6,674 nucleotides of DNA from Ruminococcus sp. (GTDB taxonomy: Bacteria; Bacillota; Clostridia; Oscillospirales; Ruminococcaceae), in assembly GCA_014799765.1 (NCBI GenBank), contig JAAVHK010000049.1, forward strand, positions 1 through 6,674, read 5' to 3'. The notes below the pieces were generated by a model. That model had not been told where the DNA came from. It worked only from the letters and a program-made list of their open reading frames with translations, and ran no database searches. Numbering within the stretch: the first letter of the stretch is position 1; each line of letters begins with the position of its first letter. The position numbers and the translations under genes are program-made. Positions 1-6,179 of the stretch are shown here, in pieces.

Positions 1-417
1 TACCTTACCGTAATATTCACCATCGACTTTAAACCCGAATCTTTCACCATATGCCGACTGGACTGCCTTATAAAACGGATGACGGTAAGTACCACCATTA
101 CCAGGCTGATAAGAACCATTATTCACCGCCCATGACGCGATTTCCACAGCGTCGGGGATATTGCCGTTCAGAGCGTATATAGCATTACAGAAAGAAAATA
201 TTCCACAACCTGATGTATACATATCGTTAGCATAATTTGAATATTTAGTGAATTTAACGTTTTTCCACTTTGGGTCATACTGGTTATAAAGTCTGCCTTC
301 GGTGGCGTAGGACTGTATAATTCCGGTATGATAACTGTTATCTGTCGGACAGAACATCATGAATGATAAAGAAATCAGAACAGATATCAATGTAATTAAA
401 AAATTTTTTGTTTTCAC
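1..417 (-). CDS. Secreted papain-like (C39-type) cysteine peptidase, N-terminal part, runs off the window
   Basis: This 139-codon open frame is incomplete: its 3' end lies beyond position 1. I place the start at a GTG (417-415) because AAAGGAG lies six bases upstream and no ATG occurs before codon 20. Residues 1-23 are a signal peptide: lysines at 2 and 4, then a hydrophobic stretch from FLITLISVLIS to FMMF, possibly lipoprotein-like with Cys23. The mature part has 'YNQYDPKWKNVKF' (44-56), then 'MYTSGCGIFSFCNAI' (66-80). The GCG context makes Cys71 the likely nucleophile, as in peptidase_C39_2-like domains. 'PDAVEIASWAVNNGSY' (88-103) fits the helix that follows in that fold. The catalytic His and Asp would lie in the missing part. 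The protein probably acts outside the cell on peptides or cell-wall material; the substrate is unknown. It is transcribed from the promoter at 545-573, divergently from the relic at 655-1225. The family call is reasonably firm, the role is not. Confidence 0.75.
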   Translation of the reverse strand, partial: MKTKNFLITLISVLISLSFMMFCPTDNSYHTGIIQSYATEGRLYNQYDPKWKNVKFTKYSNYANDMYTSGCGIFSFCNAIYALNGNIPDAVEIASWAVNNGSYQPGNGGTYRHPFYKAVQSAYGERFGFKVDGEYYGKV

Positions 418-420
418 AAT

Positions 421-427
421 AATCTCC
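421..427 (-). promoter_or_regulatory. Ribosome binding site deciding the GTG start of the C39-like peptidase
   Basis: On the minus strand the sequence reads AAAGGAGATTATTGTGAAAA. The strong Shine-Dalgarno sequence lies six bases before GTG at 417-415. This supports the GTG rather than a downstream ATG, which would cut off the signal peptide. Confidence 0.75.
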
Positions 428-448
428 TTTCATTGAAATTTTTATCTG

Positions 449-512
449 TATCAGGTTTTCTGTATAGTCATATAATAAAGACCCCCCCTTTCAGACTGTT
501 ACAAACCTGATA
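449..512 (-). promoter_or_regulatory. Structured leader: 10-bp inverted repeat in the peptidase 5' UTR
   Basis: TATCAGGTTT (449-458) and AAACCTGATA (503-512) are perfect reverse complements. In the minus-strand transcript they could form a 10-bp stem enclosing 44 nt. The enclosed part holds a seven-G run (482-488 as C on the plus strand) and short AGTC/GACT arms that could pair inside. The 3' arm ends about 22 nt before the Shine-Dalgarno sequence. There is no U-tract, so it is not an intrinsic terminator. It does not match a riboswitch class I recognise. It may be a translational control element or an mRNA-stability hairpin. Confidence 0.45.
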
Positions 513-544
513 GACAGGAGCAGGTTTCGAAGAACTGCTATTAA

Positions 545-573
545 ATTGTATCATATTTTACAAAAAAAGTCAA
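545..573 (-). promoter_or_regulatory. Sigma-A-type promoter for the C39-like peptidase gene
   Basis: On the minus strand, TTGACT (573-568) and TACAAT (550-545) are separated by exactly 17 bases. Both boxes differ from consensus by one base. Transcription would begin near 538, giving a leader of about 120 nt before the GTG start at 417. The promoter points away from the relic at 655-1225. Confidence 0.75.
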
Positions 574-654
574 TAATACTGATTTTATCTTCCTGACTAA
601 TTCTTTTTTTCGTATTCGTCCATAAAAAAACGTTCATTTCATATTATAGAGCGA

Positions 655-1225
655 ATCTGCTTATTTTCAGATAATATACGTGCAGGTTTTTTAGATATTG
701 ATTTTGACGGCGAACCTGAACTTATAACTGAAAATACCGGTGGTTCTGGTATGTTTACTTATCTTAAATTTTATAAGATTGTTGATGATAAAATTTCTGA
801 AATAAATATAACAGGTTTACATTATTTTCCGGATTGAAACTGTACTGCAATAAAAATACACACAGTATGGAGTATTTCGGAATAATAAGTATAAAAGCGG
901 TGTGATGTATAACTCTGATACTTTCAGCAGTTTTGCCTATCATGATTCGGCTGATGCTATTGTTTCAACGGAATATTTTTCAAGAATATACGAAAATAAG
1001 AATATTGCAATTTATTCCCCTGCTCTGAAATATTATGATTGTCAGAAAAATACGGAAATAACGGAAGAATAATACAATTTATTAAAGGAAAATATTTACC
1101 GAAATTTAACTGATATGAATTTAACATTTAGTTTTGTTAATATACATAATCTTTCAGAATAAGATTTAAAACAGGCTCTTATCAATTCATAGAATATTTT
1201 TTCATACTATGATAAACATATATAA
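655..1225 (+). pseudogene. Decayed gene for a 'DIDFDGEPEL'-type protein, C-terminal part only
   Basis: No intact gene runs here, but three reading frames join into one coherent protein. Frame 1 (about 655-834) reads FSDNIRAGFLDIDFDGEPEL, then ITENTGGSGMFTYLKFYKIV, and ends at TGA 835-837. A second frame gives KLYCNKNTHSMEYFGIISIK (about 837-895). A third, from about 899, gives GVMYNSDTFSSFAYHDSADA and continues to TAA at 1223-1225. That last frame is interrupted by TAA after 'TEITEE', TAA after 'NIHNLSE' and TAG after 'ALINS'. Two of these could be single G-to-T changes from GAA. The DxDxDGxPEL pattern resembles calcium-binding, FG-GAP-like segments of many secreted clostridial proteins, but the function is unknown. 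No start codon, RBS or promoter is visible, so the N-terminus is lost. It converges with the minus-strand gene ending at 1207, overlapping it by 19 bp. Confidence 0.7.
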
Positions 1226-2781
1226 TTAAGAAAAAATGCCGAGTTCACAGGGAAAAACTCAGCTTTTTCAGTTATTTTATTAAATCCGGAAAATAATTCT
1301 TCGGAATCTTCATATATTTCAATCCGGCGTATATTTACAGCCGTTGACATACCGTCAAGACTTTTCCCGACGATTCCGGCAAAATAATATATTGAATCAT
1401 CAAGACGAAACTGTTTTATATTAATTACCGACGGGAATAATTCTTCTCTCTTTAATTCGTTTTTTATGGCGGTATTATCGTTTTCCAGTTCCTGATGTAT
1501 TCTGAAAATTTCCGGCATCGTCACCAGATGGGTATCTCTTATGATATTTATATTTCCGTATCCGTCACGGATAACGCCCTTGACAGTTTCCGGATTATCT
1601 TCAAAGATTTTAATACATTCACTGTATCTGCTTTCTTCAAACATAGTAAATTCCGGTTTATCAAATTCAAATGTTCCGTCGGGTCTGACAGTCATAAAAA
1701 AGTAATATATCTGTTTGTGTGGGTCTTTCTGATTGTTTTCGGTATAATATTCCGCATTATGAATAAAGCACAGATTCAGACCGTTTTTTACTATTCTTTT
1801 TCTGATTTCCGCCTGTATATTGTATTCTTTGAAAAGCATTTCCTTTAATCTCGTACAAAATTCCGTTGAATATTCATCATTTATTTTATCGACTATGTAA
1901 ATTTTCTGCGACTGTAATTTTTTATTGATAAATTTTATATCTGGTTCTCTGTCATGTCTCATACAGGTTACAGGGTTATAATCGGAAATACTCCTGAAAT
2001 CAATTTTTGTTATATCCGAAAATTTTTCATTGAATTTAAGCAATACCGCAGAGACAACACCAATTTTGCTTTTTTCAAAAACCTTGATATTCCGGAAATC
2101 CATAAAATCAATATTATTTCTTTCGCCGTCTTTCTGTCGCATGATAAATGGTATATCGGTATCTGTTTCAAGTTTACGCCTCAATGTCTTGTGGGCAGAC
2201 ATCACATACTGCGGATATTCGCTGAATTTTTTCTTATCGAATTTGATTTTATTTTTCAGGCGTACAGAAGTAAAAGTCCTGACATCAAATTGAAGCCTGT
2301 AATCCGGTGATATGCCGATTTCAAGGCATTTTATCTGAAAAACCGTATTGTCTTTCTTACTTTTATTTATCCAGTCTTTGCGGAAACAGTAGAAATGCCC
2401 CGTTATGTTATTGAAACTGATTTCAGAATTTTCAACGCTTGCAAGACTGTTAAGCAGTAGCTGTAAAATTATACGGTCATCAAGTTCAGAACTTGTTATG
2501 CGACTGACAGTTATAAATTCCGCACCTTCAGCACCGGAAACGGCATCATGCAGACGGCGTTTATTATCCGGATTTCTGTACATCATGATATAAAATCTGT
2601 TTCCTGTTTCAAACTGAACCGCACATACATTTTTGTCGAGAACAGGTGCATCAATTATATACGCACCTGTCCGGAAGTGTTTTTCCTTTGTTTTTACTAC
2701 AAAAACATCATATTTTTTATTAAAATTACTGTAATTTATTTTTTCGTAAACAATCTGATTTGTTTTAATCGGTGTACTCAT
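1207..2781 (-). CDS. Putative prokaryotic-Argonaute-like partner (DdmE-like), probably truncated at the C-terminus
   Basis: The 524-codon frame starts at ATG 2781 with a strong AAGGAG eight bases upstream. It overlaps the end of the helicase-nuclease frame by 17 bp, so the two were translationally coupled. I see no signal peptide or membrane segment, so the product should be cytosolic. The N-terminal half (1-240) is mixed and basic, with 'FYCFRKDWINKSKKDN' at 129-144. The region from 'QKIYIVDKINDEY' (292-304) to 'KNGLNLCFIHNAEYY' (332-346) and 'DPHKQ' (353-357) is the most distinctive and could be a MID-like lobe. 'SIYYFAGIVGKSLDGMST' (463-480), then 'NIRRIEIYEDSE', would fit the opening strands of a PIWI-type RNase H fold. 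No DEDX catalytic set is visible, as expected for DdmE. The last five residues come from DNA that also encodes the tail of the opposing relic, so the native C-terminus is probably missing. The DdmE-like reading rests mostly on the helicase-nuclease partner, gene order and size. The other option is an unrelated protein of unknown function. Confidence 0.5.
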   Translation of the reverse strand: MSTPIKTNQIVYEKINYSNFNKKYDVFVVKTKEKHFRTGAYIIDAPVLDKNVCAVQFETGNRFYIMMYRNPDNKRRLHDAVSGAEGAEFITVSRITSSELDDRIILQLLLNSLASVENSEISFNNITGHFYCFRKDWINKSKKDNTVFQIKCLEIGISPDYRLQFDVRTFTSVRLKNKIKFDKKKFSEYPQYVMSAHKTLRRKLETDTDIPFIMRQKDGERNNIDFMDFRNIKVFEKSKIGVVSAVLLKFNEKFSDITKIDFRSISDYNPVTCMRHDREPDIKFINKKLQSQKIYIVDKINDEYSTEFCTRLKEMLFKEYNIQAEIRKRIVKNGLNLCFIHNAEYYTENNQKDPHKQIYYFFMTVRPDGTFEFDKPEFTMFEESRYSECIKIFEDNPETVKGVIRDGYGNINIIRDTHLVTMPEIFRIHQELENDNTAIKNELKREELFPSVINIKQFRLDDSIYYFAGIVGKSLDGMSTAVNIRRIEIYEDSEELFSGFNKITEKAEFFPVNSAFFLNYICLS

Positions 2782-4204
2782 CTGAACATCTCCTTATTTC
2801 ATATATTGCTTCTTCATTGACCGTTATTTCATTATCAACATATCGGAGTAACGACGGTATGACAATTATTTTTCTGCCGTTTTTTTCGTATTTTTTTGTC
2901 GCATACTTTTTTCCGGCTATCACATTAGCTATAATTGCAACTTTTAAATCGCATTTTTCAGATTTTAAGTATATTTTATCAAGAGTTTCCTGTAAATCGG
3001 TATCATAATTTTCAGACCAGTTTTTAAAGTCAATAAATATCTGTTTCTCGGGGATTCTGAAATCAAAAGTCTCGAATATTTCCGGATTATCAAGTTCTTC
3101 AAGATTGATGTCAAGAATTTCAGAAAACCAGAATTTTCCGACTGCCTCGCCCAACGCACCTTTATATATGTTATTCCATACGGCAGGCGACATAATATAT
3201 TCAGCCGGTTTAAATTCCGTAGCGTAACCGTTTCTGGTAAAATATTTCCGGAGTGCTTCCCATTTCATGAAAATATTCAGTCTTGTCTTTGCTTCGTCTG
3301 CTATACTGTAATCCTGCTCCGGAGTGAATGAAACACTTATTTTTCTGAAGTCGTCACTTTGCGAATAGTAATATTTGGCATTGGGAGCAGGTAACTGAAT
3401 AAAATAATTGTCACGTATCATAAGGGTATCTTTTTCCTGTCCGGATATTGTGGGATATTTCATTACAAAATCACGCAGAGTTTTCCAGAAATACATGGTT
3501 TTATCCGTCCATGCGTTATCAAGCATAGTGTCAATATGACGGCTTGCCATAATTGAAACGGTATCAGCCTTTATTGTAAGTCTGTCCGGTACGGAATAAT
3601 TTTTCTTAAGTTCTCTTATTCTGTCGCATAAGGATACAAATTCAAAATTAAATATTCTGTATTTTGTTATATCCGTCAGACTGCTATCAGCGAAAATGTA
3701 AATATTTTCGTTTTTCATATTAGTACGGCATATGCATCCTATCGCCTGAATAATAACTGTAGTTGCGTATAATTTTATGCTTTCAAGTACAGATAGTGTT
3801 ACTTTATCGTTATAATATTTCTTATTTGTAAAATAACTTATAAAAGCATTTTTTATTTTATTCCATGTAGTATCTGTTGAAATTTCGTAATTTTCCTGTA
3901 AAAATTCCATTTGAAATATGTATTTTATCAGATTTTTTTCTGTCAAATCGTCAGTTATATTTACAATCAGGTTAGTAGGTTTTTCAAGATATACTGCATC
4001 AAAATCCTTTTCACCTCTTGATGCGAAACTGTTTGAATGAATTAATTTATCTTTTAAAATTTCCGGAATCTGATACTGCATATTCTGACCTTCTCCGATA
4101 GTCTTATAAGTAGATATTACAAAAATTTTTTCACCATCTGCAAGTCTTCTGAGAATATCCGCCTTATGACTTTCATAATTTTCACCTGTAAGAATTGTTA
4201 CCAC
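2765..4204 (-). CDS. C-terminal segment of the helicase-nuclease: helicase lobe 2 plus PD-(D/E)XK nuclease domain
   Basis: This is the longest surviving piece (479 codons). The apparent GTG start at 4204 has no Shine-Dalgarno sequence, and the frame stays open back to about 4282 ('DNKLDKNLLYEIFSYIKKDF'), so it is probably not a true start. Helicase lobe 2 comes first: 'VTILTGENY', motif V 'VISTYKTIGEGQNMQY' (29-44) and motif VI 'QAIGCICRTN' (153-162), where the first Arg of QxxGRxxR is Cys157. After a linker rich in helices comes the nuclease-like domain. 'GALGEAVGKFW' (349-359) supplies the helix glutamate, Glu353. 'FDFRIPEKQIFIDFKNW' (380-396) gives D381 and the D392-F-K394 pair of a D...(D/E)xK centre. 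'LKVAIIANVIAGKKY' (430-444) fits a later core strand. The end overlaps the Argonaute-like gene by 17 bp. It might still be expressed as an isolated fragment, but I see no evidence of that. Confidence 0.65.
   Translation of the reverse strand: MVTILTGENYESHKADILRRLADGEKIFVISTYKTIGEGQNMQYQIPEILKDKLIHSNSFASRGEKDFDAVYLEKPTNLIVNITDDLTEKNLIKYIFQMEFLQENYEISTDTTWNKIKNAFISYFTNKKYYNDKVTLSVLESIKLYATTVIIQAIGCICRTNMKNENIYIFADSSLTDITKYRIFNFEFVSLCDRIRELKKNYSVPDRLTIKADTVSIMASRHIDTMLDNAWTDKTMYFWKTLRDFVMKYPTISGQEKDTLMIRDNYFIQLPAPNAKYYYSQSDDFRKISVSFTPEQDYSIADEAKTRLNIFMKWEALRKYFTRNGYATEFKPAEYIMSPAVWNNIYKGALGEAVGKFWFSEILDINLEELDNPEIFETFDFRIPEKQIFIDFKNWSENYDTDLQETLDKIYLKSEKCDLKVAIIANVIAGKKYATKKYEKNGRKIIVIPSLLRYVDNEITVNEEAIYEIRRCSDEYTD
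2790..2795 (-). promoter_or_regulatory. Internal ribosome binding site of the Argonaute-like gene
   Basis: AAGGAG on the minus strand lies eight bases before ATG 2781, within the last codons of the helicase-nuclease frame. It fixes the start of the downstream gene and indicates that both proteins were made from one transcript. Confidence 0.75.
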
Positions 4205-4277
4205 ACGGTCGACGTCAGGGAAATCTTTCTTTATGTAACTGAAAATTTCATACAGTAAATTTTTATCAAGCTTATTA

Positions 4278-5066
4278 TCATTTTACACTATCACTGATAA
4301 TATTTTCCCATGTTTCAACGGAATAACCGGAAGTGCCTATCAGTTCGGAATGAATCTTTATATTGTCATATCCCGACTGCGATTCCGTAAACTCTTTACT
4401 AAGTCTTGAAAAATCCTCGCCGGAAACAGTATGATAATTACTGCCCATTTTGTTTTCAAGGTATTCAAGGTCAAAATTGCCGATTACTGTCGGAACAGTG
4501 GCAGTTGCGGACATACCTATTACTTTCGCTTTTTCACAAATCCGGAGCAGGATTTTTTCAGGAGTATCATTAAACGACTGCATTATTATTTTAGTCTGCA
4601 TATCGTGTGAAAAATTATCTTCAAAAAAATAATACCGGAAATTTTTTTCATATACGCTTCTGTCAAATATCGTATCGGAAAAATGTTCATTTTTATGTTT
4701 GTAATAAACTGACAGAATCTGTGATACAAGATATTTTTTATAATTATTGTCAAGCTGAAATTCAGAAACAACGCTCCGGACTGCCTGTTCAAATGTAAAT
4801 TCAATATATTTTTTGTCTTTTTTGTACTGTTTGTCTTTGATTTGCTTGTAGTTTACCGCAAGAATACATATAGTTCCCTGAAACCAGTTTATAAATCCCA
4901 TTACTTCGCCTATGAGCGAATTTATATTATAATTTCCGTCAATCATGTAATAAAACTGATAGTCCTGAAACATGAAGTTTTTTCCTGTATTTTCCGGATT
5001 ATCAGCGGTGCGGTAGTTAAAATATACTGCATATTTACTGTATATTTCTTCTGTTTTTTTTATCAT
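4278..5066 (-). CDS. Middle segment of the broken helicase (linker and motif III)
   Basis: The frame starts at ATG 5066, with only a distant AAGG as a possible RBS. It is in the same frame as the upstream segment: 22 sense codons, including 'VYIRHADKNRKYNKTLRRIF', separate this ATG from the interrupting TAG at 5133-5135. Apart from that stop it is a direct continuation. Residues 1-175 are largely helical, with no motif I recognise, and probably form an insertion between helicase motifs II and III. 'KAKVIGMSATATVPTVIGNF' (179-198) holds the SAT box of motif III. The segment ends at TGA 4278-4280 by a frameshift, after 'ETWENIISDSVK'. The product alone would have neither an ATP-binding site nor lobe 2. 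It is best read as part of the pseudogene. Confidence 0.6.
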   Translation of the reverse strand: MIKKTEEIYSKYAVYFNYRTADNPENTGKNFMFQDYQFYYMIDGNYNINSLIGEVMGFINWFQGTICILAVNYKQIKDKQYKKDKKYIEFTFEQAVRSVVSEFQLDNNYKKYLVSQILSVYYKHKNEHFSDTIFDRSVYEKNFRYYFFEDNFSHDMQTKIIMQSFNDTPEKILLRICEKAKVIGMSATATVPTVIGNFDLEYLENKMGSNYHTVSGEDFSRLSKEFTESQSGYDNIKIHSELIGTSGYSVETWENIISDSVK

Positions 5067-5132
5067 ATCATTAAAAATCCGCCTTAAAGTTTTATTGTAT
5101 TTTCTGTTTTTGTCTGCGTGTCTGATATAGAC

Positions 5133-5564
5133 CTACGGAAGAACATTTGTATTCATTGCGGAGTAAACAGAACGGAACATTTCAATAAAATCAGTTCTGT
5201 TGTCAAGACCGTTTTTTATGATATTATTCAGTATAGTTTCCTTGACGTAATCAAATTCATCAATAAATATTACCGCATTTTCGACAAGTTCAGAATCGAT
5301 AAATTTGTATGAAGGTTCAACTATAGTAGAATTTTTCGTCAGAAATTTATCCATACTCATGATGTAAATCTGATAATCGTCAGTGAAGACAGTGTGATAA
5401 AGCCTGCTGAACCATTGCCATTTTTTATCTGTCCGGATGGCATAGAGTTTATCATTTTTGTTTTTTCCGAACTCGGCTGTAAGTCTGAACTGTATCAATT
5501 TTCTGAAATCGGGTTCTGTTTTCAACCGGAAATCTTCTTTGATTTTATCGTAAATCTGTTTCAT
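5133..5564 (-). CDS. N-proximal segment of the broken helicase (motif II, DEFD box)
   Basis: This 143-codon piece from ATG 5564 has no clear RBS. The frame is open further upstream to 5621, adding 'TAIQQLHFLKTGKNRY', so the ATG is probably internal. 'DYQIYIMSMDKFL' (63-75) looks like the strand and helix leading into motif II, and 'AVIFIDEFDYVKETIL' (97-112) is a clear DExD-type Walker B. No standard Walker A precedes it. 'KTGKN', just upstream of the ATG, lacks the Thr/Ser and the spacing of GxxGxGKT, and is probably not one. The segment ends at TAG 5133-5135. With the IS5-type relic immediately upstream, this gene has lost its promoter and first part. Confidence 0.65.
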   Translation of the reverse strand: MKQIYDKIKEDFRLKTEPDFRKLIQFRLTAEFGKNKNDKLYAIRTDKKWQWFSRLYHTVFTDDYQIYIMSMDKFLTKNSTIVEPSYKFIDSELVENAVIFIDEFDYVKETILNNIIKNGLDNRTDFIEMFRSVYSAMNTNVLP

Positions 5565-5613
5565 GTATCTGTTTTTTCCGGTTTTCAGAAAATGTAACTG
5601 TTGTATCGCGGTA

Positions 5614-5890
5614 TGCTGTTTTTACACTCTGCGAATCGATTAATGCACAGCTCGGCTCTGCATTTTTTCCTACTTTTATGTGTGTCTCATTTACAAGAAA
5701 CTTCATAACTTTTTCCATGTTCCTTTCTGTTTCGTACAGCTGTAAAAATTATAAACTGTTGAATACGGAGGATAATCATGTGGCAGTATTCTCCATTGAC
5801 AGCCCGTTTTTACTACATGCATTTTCAGATTTTTCGCTCCCATAGCTTCACCTTCCGAATAACATTATACAACACTTTCAGCCTGTTTGT
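5614..5890 (-). pseudogene. IS5-family transposase relic abutting the helicase
   Basis: Minus strand. A frame from ATG 5843 to TGA 5705-5703 (46 codons) contains 'VVKTGCQWRILPHDYPPYST', the conserved N-terminal region of IS5/IS427-type transposases. One base is missing after TGG at 5717-5715. The next frame, from ATG 5718, then gives MEKVMKFLVNETHIKVGKNA and 'EPSCALIDSQSVKTA', the segment carrying the first catalytic Asp ('LIDSQSVKT'). Homology stops after 'KTA' at about 5614, where the helicase frame takes over. A TATAAT (5869-5864) and a GGAAGG Shine-Dalgarno sequence before ATG 5843 resemble the usual start of such elements. The usual first 40 or so residues before 'VVKTGCQWR' are largely missing. 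The second Asp and Glu of the DDE triad are absent, so it cannot transpose. The outer boundary near 5890 is a guess. Confidence 0.75.
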
Positions 5891-5982
5891 TTATTCGCAT
5901 TGCGCACAAATTTTCTGTTTCAGTAGATTTTTTCTGTTCGACATTTTGTCCGGGGAAAATGAATGATATGTTACAATAAAAC

Positions 5983-6012
5983 TTGACACAACCCAAACAA
6001 TCAAAGTACAAT
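5983..6012 (+). promoter_or_regulatory. Promoter of the IS3-family element
   Basis: TTGACA (5983-5988, consensus) is followed after 18 bases by TACAAT (6007-6012, one mismatch). It sits just inside the presumed left end and leads into the AGGAG at 6021-6025 before orfA. Confidence 0.65.
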
Positions 6013-6035
6013 AAAAATAAAGGAGAGTGTCAAAA

Positions 6036-6179
6036 ATGGGAACAGGAAGAAAGTATGATGAAAAATTCAAGGTGGAGGCAGTAAAGCTTGCCAGGGAGAC
6101 AGGAACAAAACGTGCAGAAGAACTGGGCATACCGGAAGGAACATTGGGAGGCTGGGTCAGGAAGGCAAGAAACGAATAA
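6036..6179 (+). CDS. IS3-family orfA, N-terminal helix-turn-helix part (interrupted)
   Basis: This 47-codon frame starts at ATG 6036, ten bases after AGGAG (6021-6025). The product, 'MGTGRKYDEKFKVEAVKLAR' onward to 'LGIPEGTLGGWVRKARNE', is a typical IS3 OrfA (HTH_Tnp_1-like) DNA-binding domain that would recognise the element's ends. It stops at TAA 6177-6179, about half the usual OrfA length. The same frame continues past the stop with 'TDTGSGSRSPGEVLNLEQQL', so the TAA is an acquired nonsense change or a small local rearrangement. The short protein could still be made from the promoter at 5983-6012, and might act only as a DNA-binding fragment. Confidence 0.65.
   Translation: MGTGRKYDEKFKVEAVKLARETGTKRAEELGIPEGTLGGWVRKARNE

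Larger units (their letters stand above)
2765..5621 (-). pseudogene. Broken SF2 helicase / PD-(D/E)XK nuclease gene (DdmD-like)
   Basis: Three consecutive open segments (5621-5133, 5132-4278, about 4282-2765) together read as one protein of about 950 codons. In order they hold a DEFD box (motif II), a GMSATAT segment (motif III), 'ISTYKTIGEGQN' (motif V), 'QAIGCICRTN' (altered motif VI) and a C-terminal nuclease-like domain. The first two segments share a frame and are separated only by TAG at 5133-5135. The second and third are joined by removing one base in GTAAAATGAT (4286-4277). The N-terminus, where the Walker A motif should lie, is missing: homology stops near 5613 where an IS5-type relic begins. 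A helicase-nuclease followed by a pAgo-like gene matches DdmD-DdmE, in which DdmD is a DNA translocase-nuclease recruited to plasmids. As it stands the gene should be inactive. I am confident it is a damaged helicase-nuclease, less so of the DdmD identity. Confidence 0.75.

Noticed and set aside
449..512. The 10-bp inverted repeat as a transcription terminator or a known riboswitch
   Set aside because: No U-tract follows the 3' arm, the loop is 44 nt, and the sequence matches no riboswitch consensus I can recall. It is kept only as an unexplained leader structure.
1207..2781. A slicing-competent Argonaute
   Set aside because: No DEDX-type catalytic set can be placed in the remaining sequence, and the C-terminal part where most of it would lie appears to be missing.
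1495..3008. Several plus-strand open frames of 60-118 codons inside the minus-strand defence genes
   Set aside because: They are rich in Phe, Ile, Ser and Tyr, lack convincing Shine-Dalgarno sequences, and mirror well-supported minus-strand coding sequence.
4202..4204. GTG at 4204 as a genuine start of a separate helicase lobe-2/nuclease gene
   Set aside because: There is no ribosome binding site nearby. The frame continues upstream with sensible helicase sequence back to the frameshift, so it is an internal valine.
5565..5610. A possible Walker A (ATP-binding) motif in 'HFLKTGKNRY' just upstream of ATG 5564
   Set aside because: It lacks the Thr/Ser after GK and the upstream glycine spacing of GxxGxGKT. 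It is also followed by a long charged helical stretch, so it is more likely part of the region between motifs I and II.
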